Shown: piece by piece, positions 32,592 through 40,620 of the stretch
Position numbering within the stretch: the stretch's first letter is position 1
How the letters are laid out: each line of letters starts with the position of its first letter
Assembly (NCBI RefSeq): GCF_017487405.1
Contig: NZ_CP062222.1
Location: 2,775,001 to 2,839,000 of the forward strand
Source of the DNA: Brevundimonas goettingensis
GTDB lineage: Bacteria; Pseudomonadota; Alphaproteobacteria; Caulobacterales; Caulobacteraceae
DNA: 64,000 nt
Reading direction: 5' to 3'
Translations under genes and position numbers: made by a program
The notes under the pieces: model-generated
Database searches by the model: none
What the model was told of the DNA's origin: nothing
The model's input: the letters and a program-made list of their open reading frames with translations, nothing else

Positions 32592-32899
32592 CCCCGCCAT
32601 CGCCTCCGGCCCTGCCGCTCGGCCGCATAACGGTCGGTCTCGCCATACTCTTGCTCGTCATCGCCTGCGTTCTCGCAGGCCAGGCCGTTCAGGACGCGAG
32701 GTCGGGTGAAGTCCGGGTGGTGACGATCGCGCCCCGCGCGCCTCGTCACAGGACATCGACCGAGACCTTGGCTGAAACCCTAGATCGCTGCCGGCTGGCG
32801 GGCCCGAGCGGGGCGGATGACCCCGCATGCAGGTCCGCCTGGGCGCAGAGCCGCGACCACTTCTTCTCGCACGCGACCGCGGAGCTCTCCGATGAATGA
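32588..32899 (+). CDS. TrbK-type entry-exclusion protein (alternative form)
   Basis: 103 residues, GTG start overlapping the trbJ stop. One N-terminal transmembrane helix ('ITVGLAILLLVIACVLAG') is followed by a periplasmic tail with 'CRLAGPSGADDPACRSAWAQ' and 'SRDHFF', the paired-Cys pattern of the alternative TrbK proteins placed between trbJ and trbL. They reduce redundant transfer between cells carrying the same element. Confidence 0.82.
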   Translation: MTPPSPPALPLGRITVGLAILLLVIACVLAGQAVQDARSGEVRVVTIAPRAPRHRTSTETLAETLDRCRLAGPSGADDPACRSAWAQSRDHFFSHATAELSDE

Positions 32900-34427
32900 T
32901 ACGGGCGTCATCGACCGGTTTCTGGAGGTCTTCACCCGCTACATCGACAGCGGCTTCGGTCTGCTGGGGGGTGAGGTCGCCTTCATCGCCTCCACTCTCG
33001 TCGTCATCGACATGACCCTGGCGGCCCTGTTCTGGGCCTGGGCGCCGGGCGACGATGTGATGGCCCGGCTGGTGAAGAAGACCCTTTTCGTCGGCTTCTT
33101 CGCCTTCCTGATCGGCAATTTCAGCCGTCTGGCGAACATCGTGTTCGAGAGCTTTTCCGGCCTCGGCCTGAAGGCGGCCGGCGCCTCTATGTCGGCCGCC
33201 GACTTCCTGCGGCCCGGCAAGCTCGCCCAGGCCGGGATCGACGCCGGCCGCCCGATGCTGGAGTCCGCATCACAGATGTCGGGCTTTCCCGGCTTTTTCG
33301 AGAACTTCGTCCAGATCGCCGTCCTGATGGTCGCCTTCGTGATCGTCGTGATCGCCTTCTTCGTCCTGGCGGTGCAGCTCTTCGTCACTCTCATCGAGTT
33401 CAAGCTCACAACCCTTGCCGGGTTCGTCCTCATCCCCTTCGGCTTGTTCGGAAAGACCGCCTTCCTGGCCGAGCGGGTGCTTGGAAACGTCGTCGCCTCA
33501 GGGGTCAAGGTGCTGGTGATGGCGGTGATCGTCGGCATCGGCTCGACGCTCTTCGACACCTTCGTGCAGGATTTCGGCGGCGACGCCCCGACCCTGGAGG
33601 AGGTGCTCGCCGTCATGCTGGGCGCCCTGTCCCTGCTCGGTCTGGGCATCTTCGGTCCCGGTATCGCGACCGGCCTCGTCTCCGGCGCGCCTCAGTTGGG
33701 CGCAGGCGCCGCCGTCGGAACCGGCGTGGCCGTCGGCGGCGTCGCGATGGCGGCTGCGGCCGGTGCGGGCCTCGCTGCCGGCGCAGGCGCCGGACTGGCC
33801 GGCCGCGCGGGCGCCGGCGTACTCGCAAGCCGCGCTGGCGCGGGGGCGGCCGACGGCGCCTCGGCGGCGGCGCCGAAGGGGCCTTCGGGAGGGCCGTCCA
33901 GCGGGTCGTCCGGCGGAGCGTTCGGCGGAGCGTCCGTTGGGCGCGCTCCATCGGCGGGCGCCCAGCCCGGCGGCGCGGCCTTTGGAAGCCGGTCGGCGTC
34001 CGACGGGTCGTCCGGTGAGGGATCGTCCGACGGTCAGTTTTCGGACGGTCATGGCGCGGGCGCCGGTCCTTCTGGCGACACCGCATCCGTCGCAGCCGAG
34101 CCGTACGGACCTCCGGCGCCGGACGCGTCGCCGAGCGCGGGTCTTGGGTCGGCGGAAGATGAGCCGACCACAGCGGCCGGGCCGAAGTGGGGGCCTCGGC
34201 CCTCCCCGGCCTCGGACGCGACCCTCGACGGCCAGAGCGCCGGCTCGGCTCGACCTGTCGCTTCGCCTGCAGCGCCGTCATCGGGCGCCGAACAGCCGGC
34301 CTGGGCGCGTGAGATGGCGCGACGCCAGGCGCTCGCCCACGGCGTCCAGACCGCCATCCATGCTGTCCGTTCCGGCGATCGCCCGGGCGCCGGCGCCTCA
34401 GTCTCAGTTTCGGAGGATAGATCATGA
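32892..34427 (+). CDS. trbL: P-type conjugative transfer protein TrbL (VirB6-like)
   Basis: 511 residues. Start at the ATG at 32892 ('MNDTGVIDRFLEVFTRYIDS'), overlapping the TrbK-like stop. About six hydrophobic segments lie within residues 25-310, followed by a Gly/Ala/Ser/Pro-rich low-complexity C-terminal 200 residues, usual for TrbL. It is the polytopic inner-membrane channel component. Confidence 0.95.
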   Translation: MNDTGVIDRFLEVFTRYIDSGFGLLGGEVAFIASTLVVIDMTLAALFWAWAPGDDVMARLVKKTLFVGFFAFLIGNFSRLANIVFESFSGLGLKAAGASMSAADFLRPGKLAQAGIDAGRPMLESASQMSGFPGFFENFVQIAVLMVAFVIVVIAFFVLAVQLFVTLIEFKLTTLAGFVLIPFGLFGKTAFLAERVLGNVVASGVKVLVMAVIVGIGSTLFDTFVQDFGGDAPTLEEVLAVMLGALSLLGLGIFGPGIATGLVSGAPQLGAGAAVGTGVAVGGVAMAAAAGAGLAAGAGAGLAGRAGAGVLASRAGAGAADGASAAAPKGPSGGPSSGSSGGAFGGASVGRAPSAGAQPGGAAFGSRSASDGSSGEGSSDGQFSDGHGAGAGPSGDTASVAAEPYGPPAPDASPSAGLGSAEDEPTTAAGPKWGPRPSPASDATLDGQSAGSARPVASPAAPSSGAEQPAWAREMARRQALAHGVQTAIHAVRSGDRPGAGASVSVSEDRS

Positions 34428-35110
34428 ACCCGTTCAAGAGGGCGACAGCCCATTATGGCGCGACGCCCCAGCCGACGACGCCCTACCAGCGCGCCGCCCA
34501 GGCCTGGGACGACCGGATCGGTTCCGCCCGGGTACAGGCCCGAAACTGGCGGCTCATGGCGCTCGGCTCTCTCCTCCTGTCGTCCGGGCTCGCCGGCGCC
34601 CTGGTGGTCCAGTCCGCGCGTGGGGTGGTGACTCCTTGGGTCGTCCAGATCGACAAGTTCGGCCAGGCCCAGGCGGTGGCGCCGGCCGACGCCGCCTATC
34701 AGCCGTCAGATCCCCAGATCGCCTGGCACCTCAGCCGGTTCATCGAGGAGGTCCGCAGCATCGCCGCCGATCCCGTGGTCGTGCGCGCCAACTGGCTGCG
34801 CGCCTATGACTACACCACCGATGAAGGCGGCCAGGCCCTGTCGGCCTGGGCCCGGACCAACGACCCCTTCGCCCAGGTTGGCCGGGTGCAGGTCGCCGTC
34901 GATGTCTCGAGCGTGATCCGGGCCTCGCCCTCCAGCTTCCGCGTCGCCTGGACGGAACGGCGCTACGTCGAGGGTCAACTCGCCTCGACCGAACGCTGGA
35001 CCGCCATTCTCACCGTCGTCGTGCAGCCGCCCCGTACCGCGGACGCCCTGCGCAAGAATCCGCTGGGCGTCTTCGTCCGCGCCCTCAACTGGTCAAAGGA
35101 ACTCAGCTGA
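34424..35110 (+). CDS. trbF: Conjugal transfer protein TrbF (VirB8-like)
   Basis: 228 residues. Starts 'MNPFKRATAHYGATPQPTTP', with one transmembrane helix ('LMALGSLLLSSGLAGALVV') and a periplasmic VirB8 fold ('VTPWVVQIDKFGQAQAVAPA', 'RVAWTERRYVEGQLASTERW'). It overlaps trbL by four bases and trbG by one. Confidence 0.96.
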   Translation: MNPFKRATAHYGATPQPTTPYQRAAQAWDDRIGSARVQARNWRLMALGSLLLSSGLAGALVVQSARGVVTPWVVQIDKFGQAQAVAPADAAYQPSDPQIAWHLSRFIEEVRSIAADPVVVRANWLRAYDYTTDEGGQALSAWARTNDPFAQVGRVQVAVDVSSVIRASPSSFRVAWTERRYVEGQLASTERWTAILTVVVQPPRTADALRKNPLGVFVRALNWSKELS

Positions 35111-36114
35111 TGTCTCGTATCATCATTCCCTCCATGGCCATCCTCGCCGTGGCGGGCCTCGGCGCCTGCGCCAGCGCCCAAGCGATTCCGGAGGATGCGC
35201 CCTTCGTGTCCGCCACGCTTCAACAGCCGGCTCCGGTCTCTATTCCGGTCGCCGATCCTGCGGTCTCCGAAGCTCAGGATCTGGCCGGCTTGCCGACCGT
35301 GTCCTCGCCAGCCTCCATTCCGGTCGATCCGGTCTCGCCGGAGTTGCGCGATCCGACCGAACGGGTGGCGCGCGCCAACGCCGCCGCACGGATCGAACCG
35401 ACCCGCGACGGCTATGCCAATGCGGTCCAGGTCTATGCTTTCGACGAGGGCGCCCTGTTCCAGGTCTACGCCGCCCCTGGTCAGATCACTGACATCGCCT
35501 TGCAGCCGGGCGAGAGCCTCTCTGCGTCCGGGCCCGTCGCGGCTGGCGACACCGCGCGCTGGATCATTGGCGACACCGTGAGCGGCAGCGGCATCGCGGC
35601 CAGGGTCCACATCCTGGTCAAACCGACCCGGCCGGCCCTGCGCACCAACCTGATCATCAATACCGATCGCCGGACCTATCATTTGGAACTCCGGTCCACG
35701 GCTTCGACCGCCATGGCCTCTGTCTCCTGGCGGTATCCGCAAGACGAACTGATCGCCCTGCAGGCGGCGACCAGCACGCAGGCCGCCCGAGCGGCCGAGC
35801 CCACGCTGAACATCGACGCCTTGAGCTTTGACTATCGGATCAGCGGCGACACGGCGCCGTGGCGTCCGGTGCGCGCTTTCGACGACGGACGTCAGGTCTT
35901 CATCGAATTTGGTCCCGGGCTGGACGCCTCCACCCTGCCGCCTCTGTTCGTTCGCGGCGAAGACGGCAGAAGCGCCGACCTCGTCAACTACCGCGTCGCC
36001 GGCCGGCGCATGGTCGTCGATCGCCTGTTCTCCGCGGCCGAACTGCGCCTGGCGTCGCCACGAGGACGCGAGGTCGTGGTTCGCATCGAAAAGACGGGGC
36101 GCGTGGCCCGATGA
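35110..36114 (+). CDS. trbG: P-type conjugative transfer protein TrbG (VirB9-like)
   Basis: 334 residues. The N-terminal signal ends in a lipobox-like 'AGLGAC', so it may be lipidated. Periplasmic/outer-membrane VirB9 domain features: 'GYANAVQVYAFDEGALFQVY', 'ITDIALQPGE', 'HILVKPTRPALRTNLIINTD' and C-terminal 'RPVRAFDDGRQVFIEF'. It is part of the outer-membrane core complex. Confidence 0.96.
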   Translation: MSRIIIPSMAILAVAGLGACASAQAIPEDAPFVSATLQQPAPVSIPVADPAVSEAQDLAGLPTVSSPASIPVDPVSPELRDPTERVARANAAARIEPTRDGYANAVQVYAFDEGALFQVYAAPGQITDIALQPGESLSASGPVAAGDTARWIIGDTVSGSGIAARVHILVKPTRPALRTNLIINTDRRTYHLELRSTASTAMASVSWRYPQDELIALQAATSTQAARAAEPTLNIDALSFDYRISGDTAPWRPVRAFDDGRQVFIEFGPGLDASTLPPLFVRGEDGRSADLVNYRVAGRRMVVDRLFSAAELRLASPRGREVVVRIEKTGRVAR

Positions 36115-37256
36115 CCGATCACACCCCGACGGACAAGGACGAGATCTCCCGGCAAATGCGGCTGAGGGCGGCGCCCCCGCCCGTGATGCGGCTGTCGCGC
36201 AAAGCCCTCGTGGCGATCGGCGGCGTCTCCGCCCTCGCCCTGGCCGCGGCCCTGGGCTTCGCCCTTCTGGGGCGTCCCGCCTCTTCCGCCAAACCGGAGC
36301 TTTACCGGGTTGGAGGCCCGCCGCCTGAAACCCTCCAGACGCTTCCCGCGGACTACACGCGTCGCGCGGGCTCTGCCGGCGTCCCTCAACTGGGTCCGCC
36401 CCTGCCCGGGGATCTCGGTCGCCCGATCCTGGCGGCCCAGGCCAACGGCGTCGACGTTTCGGCGCCCGCGATCGGATCGACGGCGACAGAACCGGATCCA
36501 GCCCGCACGGCCGCCGACGCCGCCCGCCAACGCGCGGTCCAGGAGAGTGAGACTGCGCGTTTAAGCATCCTGTTTCTCTCGGGCGTACGGCCGGCCGGCT
36601 CGACGACGACGGAACAGCCCGCTGACGCCGCGTTGCTCTCTTCGACCCAGGGGGCGGAACAGCCCCGCTCCGTTCTGGGCCTCCCTCCGCCGCCGTTCAC
36701 CGTTCAGGCCGGAGCGATCATTTCCGGCGCCCTCGTTACAGGTCTTCGCTCGGATTTGCCGGGAGCCGCGATCGGTCAGGTGACCGATGATGTCTACGAC
36801 AGCGTCTCGGGTCGCCATCTCCTTATTCCGAAGGGATCGCGCCTGATCGGCGCCTACGAGGCGGACGTCGCCTTCGGTCAGTCCAGGCTTTCGCTGATCT
36901 GGACCCGCCTGATCCTGCCCAACGGCCGCGCGATCACGCTCGACGACATGCGCGCCACCGATCCGCAGGGCTTTTCGGGTCTGGAAGACCGGATCGACAA
37001 CCGCTGGGGCGAGCGGTTGAGGACCGCCGCCCTGACCACCGTGTTGGCCGTCGGCTCGGCGTCGGGCGTCAGCAGTGGTGACGACGCCATCGCCAGAGCC
37101 CTCACCCAGGGCGTCTCTGGCGGGGTCAATGCCTTCGGTGAAGGACTGGTCGCGAAAGGCCTGGACGTCGCGCCGCGACTGACGATCCGGCCGGGCTTCG
37201 CCTTTCGCGTGATCGTGTCACGCGACCTCGTTCTTGAACCCTACGGAGATCGCTGA
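36111..37256 (+). CDS. trbI: TrbI (VirB10-like) conjugal transfer protein
   Basis: The start at the ATG at 36111 overlaps the trbG stop (ATGA); the product is 381 residues. A cytoplasmic tail, one transmembrane helix ('LVAIGGVSALALAAALGFAL'), a Pro-rich periplasmic linker and a C-terminal beta-barrel domain ('FTVQAGAIISGALVTGLRSD', 'LLIPKGSRLIGAYEADVAFG') match TrbI. It spans both membranes in the core complex. Confidence 0.97.
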   Translation: MTDHTPTDKDEISRQMRLRAAPPPVMRLSRKALVAIGGVSALALAAALGFALLGRPASSAKPELYRVGGPPPETLQTLPADYTRRAGSAGVPQLGPPLPGDLGRPILAAQANGVDVSAPAIGSTATEPDPARTAADAARQRAVQESETARLSILFLSGVRPAGSTTTEQPADAALLSSTQGAEQPRSVLGLPPPPFTVQAGAIISGALVTGLRSDLPGAAIGQVTDDVYDSVSGRHLLIPKGSRLIGAYEADVAFGQSRLSLIWTRLILPNGRAITLDDMRATDPQGFSGLEDRIDNRWGERLRTAALTTVLAVGSASGVSSGDDAIARALTQGVSGGVNAFGEGLVAKGLDVAPRLTIRPGFAFRVIVSRDLVLEPYGDR

Positions 37257-37471
37257 TGACGCTCAAACTCGCAGGACTGCAGGATGACACGCCGGTCAAA
37301 TTGACGGTCGAGCTGCCGGCCGAGGTCCATCGCGATCTGATACGTTACGGCGCGGTGCTGAGCGACGTTGAAGGCCGCCCCTTCACGCCCGCACAGTTGA
37401 TCGGTCCGATGTTGTCGAGATTCATGGCCACAGATCGCACCTTCACCAACGCCAAGGCGGGTCGCCCGTGA
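37256..37471 (+). CDS. DUF2274 domain-containing protein
   Basis: 71 residues beginning 'MTLKLAGLQDDTPVKLTVEL', then 'PAEVHRDLIRYGAVLSD'. It is the DUF2274 family, which regularly closes the trb operon after trbI in alphaproteobacterial elements; its fold resembles small RHH-type regulators. It shares one base with the trbI stop. Confidence 0.92.
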   Translation: MTLKLAGLQDDTPVKLTVELPAEVHRDLIRYGAVLSDVEGRPFTPAQLIGPMLSRFMATDRTFTNAKAGRP

Positions 37472-37484
37472 CGAGCCTGCGCCA

Positions 37485-38399
37485 TCAGCCTGGACGTGCC
37501 GGTCGCATGGCGCGCGCTGTTGAGACGAAGCGCCGCAAGGCCGGGTTGTCATTGGCCGCCGACCAGGCGGCGGCGAAGGGGGCGCTCAATTCCGCGCTCC
37601 CCAAAGGTCGGACAACGACGTCATCCGGAAGACGCGCGGCGGCCATGGCCCCGGCGCTGACGACGGCGAGGCCAAGGTTCAGCCGCGTCATACCGATCAG
37701 GACGATGACGCCGACATCGGTGCTTTCCAGATCGAAGGGCGTTCCGGCCGCTTCGGTCAATCGAGCGATGTCCCGGTGCCCGAGATCGCGCGTGCTGACC
37801 AGCAGGTGGTCGGCCCTGACGTCGCCGAGGCCGATCACTTCGGCGGCGCTCAACCTGTGCGATTTGGGAACGGCGATCTGGAGCGGCTCGCGCCACAACT
37901 CCGAGACGTCGAGCCCCGTGACGGTCGTCCCTCCCGGCAACACGGCCAGATCGAGACGCCGATCAGCCACGGCGGCGATGTGCTCGTCCGCTGAACCGTC
38001 GGAAACCTCGATCCTCACCCTGGGATGAGCCCCCCTGAAGCGCTCCAGAAGCGCCAGAAGGAAATCCCCGATGGACGGCGCCGTCAGCCCGATGCGCAAA
38101 CGGCCTTTTTGACCCGCGCCTGCGGCCCGGGCATCTGTCACGGCCGCGCTCAAAAGGGTCAGGGCGCTTTCGACAACGGCGATGAACTCCACACCCGCGT
38201 TGGTCAGCGTCACGCCTCGCGCGCTGCGCTGGAACAGGGAAACGCCCAGGCCGTCCTCAAGGTGGCGGACGCGGCGACTGACTGCGGACTGGTCGACACC
38301 CAGTTGTTCCGCAGCGCGCCGGAAGCCGCCGGTTTGGGCGACGGTGACCGACCAACGCAATGACGTGATGTCGAGCGTCGGGACGGCTACGCCGATCAT
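37485..38399 (-). CDS. LysR family transcriptional regulator
   Basis: 304 residues. N-terminal winged helix 'LRWSVTVAQTGGFRRAAEQL', 'DQSAVSRRVRHLEDGLGVSL', 'FQRSARGVTLTNAG', and then a substrate-binding domain ('GRLRIGLTAPSIGDFLLALL', 'EVSDGSADEHIAAVADRRLD'). It runs convergent to the trb operon, ending 14 bases from it, and its start overlaps the GntR-like gene. LysR genes at this position are common in such elements and may control transfer or the adjacent cargo. Confidence 0.93.
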   Translation of the reverse strand: MIGVAVPTLDITSLRWSVTVAQTGGFRRAAEQLGVDQSAVSRRVRHLEDGLGVSLFQRSARGVTLTNAGVEFIAVVESALTLLSAAVTDARAAGAGQKGRLRIGLTAPSIGDFLLALLERFRGAHPRVRIEVSDGSADEHIAAVADRRLDLAVLPGGTTVTGLDVSELWREPLQIAVPKSHRLSAAEVIGLGDVRADHLLVSTRDLGHRDIARLTEAAGTPFDLESTDVGVIVLIGMTRLNLGLAVVSAGAMAAARLPDDVVVRPLGSAELSAPFAAAWSAANDNPALRRFVSTARAMRPARPG

Positions 38400-39010
38400 G
38401 ACACGCCACCGGGGTTGATGCGCGCGTTCGGCCGTTGAGCGGCCAGCAGGATGGCTGCTGCGCGGCCGGCCAGCTTGCGGTGAAGACGATCAAGCGCAGC
38501 AAGGAACTCGGAAGGCTCGCCTTCGAGACGTTGCCTGAGGATGTCCAACTCTCCATCAAGCTCGGGGATCGCCTCGACCTCGGCGGCTTCAAGCCACACG
38601 AGCTGGCGGGCAACGCGGTCGTAGGCGCGCCAGAGGACTTCATCACCGCCCAGACGGACAATGGTGGATAGCAGGTCCGCAAGCGACGCGCCGGAGGGCG
38701 GGACCCAGCCTTTCAGCGCCTGCTCATTTTCAGCAAGCGCCGCCTTGAGCAACGCAAGGCGGAGGCGATAGCGGCCACGCACCGAGGCGGCGTCCTGCCT
38801 GAGTCCCGTGTACCCCCCGTTCGGGGATCGCTCGACCATGCCCTCGCCCCCGAGCCAGGCCAGGGCTTCGCGCACAGGCGTGGTCGACAGGCGCAGGCCA
38901 TGCGCGGCGTCGAGGATGACAATCGCGCGGTCGGGCGCAAAGACGCCGTCTACCGCCTGCTGTCGCAAGGTCTGCAGGGCCAGACTGAAGGGATCGCGGT
39001 TTCGAGCCAT
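38396..39010 (-). CDS. GntR-type transcriptional regulator
   Basis: 204 residues. A winged-helix N-terminus ('TLRQQAVDGVFAPDRAIVIL', 'GLRLSTTPVREALAWLGGEG', 'MVERSPNGGY') has the GntR 'STTPVREAL' hallmark; the C-terminal half is an all-helical, weakly FCD-like ligand domain. It overlaps the LysR start (ATGA), so the two regulators are co-expressed. It lies next to, and divergent from, the XRE gene and the lasso-peptide genes. Confidence 0.8.
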   Translation of the reverse strand: MARNRDPFSLALQTLRQQAVDGVFAPDRAIVILDAAHGLRLSTTPVREALAWLGGEGMVERSPNGGYTGLRQDAASVRGRYRLRLALLKAALAENEQALKGWVPPSGASLADLLSTIVRLGGDEVLWRAYDRVARQLVWLEAAEVEAIPELDGELDILRQRLEGEPSEFLAALDRLHRKLAGRAAAILLAAQRPNARINPGGVS

Positions 39011-39162
39011 GGGATGTCATCCGGGTCAGGCCGAACCGTCCGCAATTCTCCACAGGGTTGAAAGTCCGCGTTTGGATTTTGCCGGATATCCACGTCATGC
39101 CCCGGAGGACTTGCACGTTTTGCACGGATTTGCCGCGCAAACCTCGCGCGAGTTTGGTGCAG

Positions 39163-39176
39163 CGCACAAGTGTGCG
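39163..39176 (+). promoter_or_regulatory. Palindromic operator candidate upstream of the XRE gene
   Basis: CGCACA-AG-TGTGCG, an imperfectly spaced but exact-armed inverted repeat 54 bases before the XRE start. Two direct TTGCACG words lie 40-50 bases further upstream (39111-39117, 39120-39126). It could serve either the GntR-like or the XRE regulator. Confidence 0.4.
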
Positions 39177-39230
39177 TTGCCTCAAGGGGGCTTTTGGCTT
39201 CATTCTCGGTTCGGAAGGTCTGTATGCGTG

Positions 39231-39716
39231 ATGTCTGAGCCGGGTCGTCACTCCCGTGACGGACAAATCTTGTCCGAGGCGCTGAAGCGTATCCGAAGGT
39301 TGCGCAACCTATCGGCGGCCGAGGTCGCCGGGCGCATGAATATCTCCCTGAGGACCTATCAGGATTTCGAGGCCGGACGGTACCGGCTCAACGAGGATTA
39401 CGTGCATCGCTTCGCGGCGGCGACGGACAGCGATCCCCAGGCGATCCTTCACGCCGTGCGGATCGGCGCACCGGACCTCGCTCTCTGGTGCGCCGACAAC
39501 AAACTCCTCACAATCTTCGAAATCGAGCTTCAGCGCTTCTACGACAGGACCGGTGAGCGCATCCGGACCCTGGAGCCACGCGAAGTGATCGTCAGCCTGT
39601 CAGCGATGTTTGAGGCTTTGGACGACGAAAGCCAGAACCGCCAGACGAGCGTGGACAACTGGCTCGAGGAAGGTCGCAAGGCGCTGAGGCGGCGACGCCC
39701 GAAACCCGGACAGTGA
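39231..39716 (+). CDS. XRE-type helix-turn-helix regulator
   Basis: 161 residues from the ATG at 39231. Residues 10-65 form an XRE HTH: 'LSEALKRIRRLRNLSAAEVA', 'GRMNISLRTYQDFEAGRYRL'. The rest is helical ('LWCADNKLLTIFEIELQRFY') with a basic tail. It lies 85 bases upstream of the lasso precursor, on the same strand, and is a good candidate for its local regulator. Confidence 0.85.
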   Translation: MSEPGRHSRDGQILSEALKRIRRLRNLSAAEVAGRMNISLRTYQDFEAGRYRLNEDYVHRFAAATDSDPQAILHAVRIGAPDLALWCADNKLLTIFEIELQRFYDRTGERIRTLEPREVIVSLSAMFEALDDESQNRQTSVDNWLEEGRKALRRRRPKPGQ

Positions 39717-39801
39717 AATATACGGCAATATAGATTTCCACGCCGTCGGAAGGCGCGCTCCATGATCTCGCCAAATCCTTGGCGAACCAGAGGAGACAGA
39801 C

Positions 39802-39918
39802 ATGACCACCTCGATCCTGAACCGCATCAGCGTCGGCAGCGCCAAGGCGCTGACCCAGGGCGACATCACCGGCAAGTACCTCGAAGCCAACTTCATGCCG
39901 AGCCGCGTGCCCGTCTGA
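39802..39918 (+). CDS. Lasso peptide precursor (38 aa)
   Basis: Sits 43 bases upstream of the B protein with AGAGGAGAC before its ATG. The 38 residues begin MTTSILNRISVGSAKALTQ; the leader ends in Thr at -2 (T18-Q19), as lasso leaders do, and the predicted core is GDITGKYLEANFMPSRVPV (19 aa). Gly1 and Glu9 are spaced for a nine-residue isopeptide ring, leaving a ten-residue tail with bulky Phe, Met, Arg and Val residues that could act as plugs. There is no Cys, so it is class II. The maturation genes follow at once. Only one precursor is seen here. Confidence 0.88.
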   Translation: MTTSILNRISVGSAKALTQGDITGKYLEANFMPSRVPV

Positions 39919-39961
39919 TCGGACCGGGCGGTCGTCGCAGACGGCCGCCCGACTTTCTGCA

Positions 39962-40618
39962 ATGTCGCGAGAACTCCATGCCTGGCCGGCTGCGCATATC
40001 CACATGGCGCGGATCGGCGCCGATATCGTCGTGCTCGACGTCACGGGCGATGCCTACACCTGCCTCGCAGGGGGCGCTGAACATCTGCAACTCCTGGCCG
40101 ATGGGCGGCTACGGCTGATGCAGACCGCCGTCCTGAACGATCTTGAAGAGGCCGGATGGGTGTCGCCCTGTCCCACGCTCCCGCAGCGGCGGCGCTTTCA
40201 GGCGCCGGTCCGATCTCGCATTCCCGCGCCTTCGGGCTTTGGGCTGGAACTCTTGCCCGTCAGCGTTCAGGTTCTGGCGGCAACCACCTGGATGCGCGAT
40301 CGGCCTCTGGCGGACATTCTCGCAGCGGCGCGACGTCTGCGGCCCAACCGGCAGCCGTCTGAGGGCGACGCAGCCGTCATCGATCGAACGATTGCCGCCT
40401 TCGAGACCGTGAGGCCCTGGCTTCCCCGTCAGGGCCTGTGCCTCCAGCGCGCCTTCTCCCTTCTCAACTGCCTCACCCGACGCGGCATCCCTGTCGATTG
40501 GGTCTTTGGCGTCCGCACCTGGCCGTTCGCCGCCCATTGCTGGTTGCAGCACGAGGACACCGTCCTCGCCGACGATCTGGACAGGATCCTCGGCTACACT
40601 CCGATCCTGATTGTCTGA
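39962..40618 (+). CDS. Lasso peptide B protein (RRE plus transglutaminase-like leader protease)
   Basis: 218 residues. Residues about 15-75 form the PqqD-like leader-recognition element ('IGADIVVLDVTGDAYTCLAG', 'LQLLADGRLRLMQTAVLNDL'). The C-terminal half is the B2 protease, with the catalytic triad Cys160 ('GLCLQRAFSLLN'), His192 ('FAAHCWLQ') and Asp204 ('VLADDLDRILGYTP'). Here B1 and B2 are fused, as in proteobacterial lasso systems. It removes the leader after Thr-2 and delivers the core to C, two bases downstream. Confidence 0.93.
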   Translation: MSRELHAWPAAHIHMARIGADIVVLDVTGDAYTCLAGGAEHLQLLADGRLRLMQTAVLNDLEEAGWVSPCPTLPQRRRFQAPVRSRIPAPSGFGLELLPVSVQVLAATTWMRDRPLADILAAARRLRPNRQPSEGDAAVIDRTIAAFETVRPWLPRQGLCLQRAFSLLNCLTRRGIPVDWVFGVRTWPFAAHCWLQHEDTVLADDLDRILGYTPILIV

Positions 40619-40620
40619 CC

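Noticed and set aside
39719..39801. A second lasso precursor upstream of the first
   Set aside because: No frame between the XRE gene and the precursor gives a leader with Thr at -2 and a Gly-(X)6-7-Asp/Glu core.
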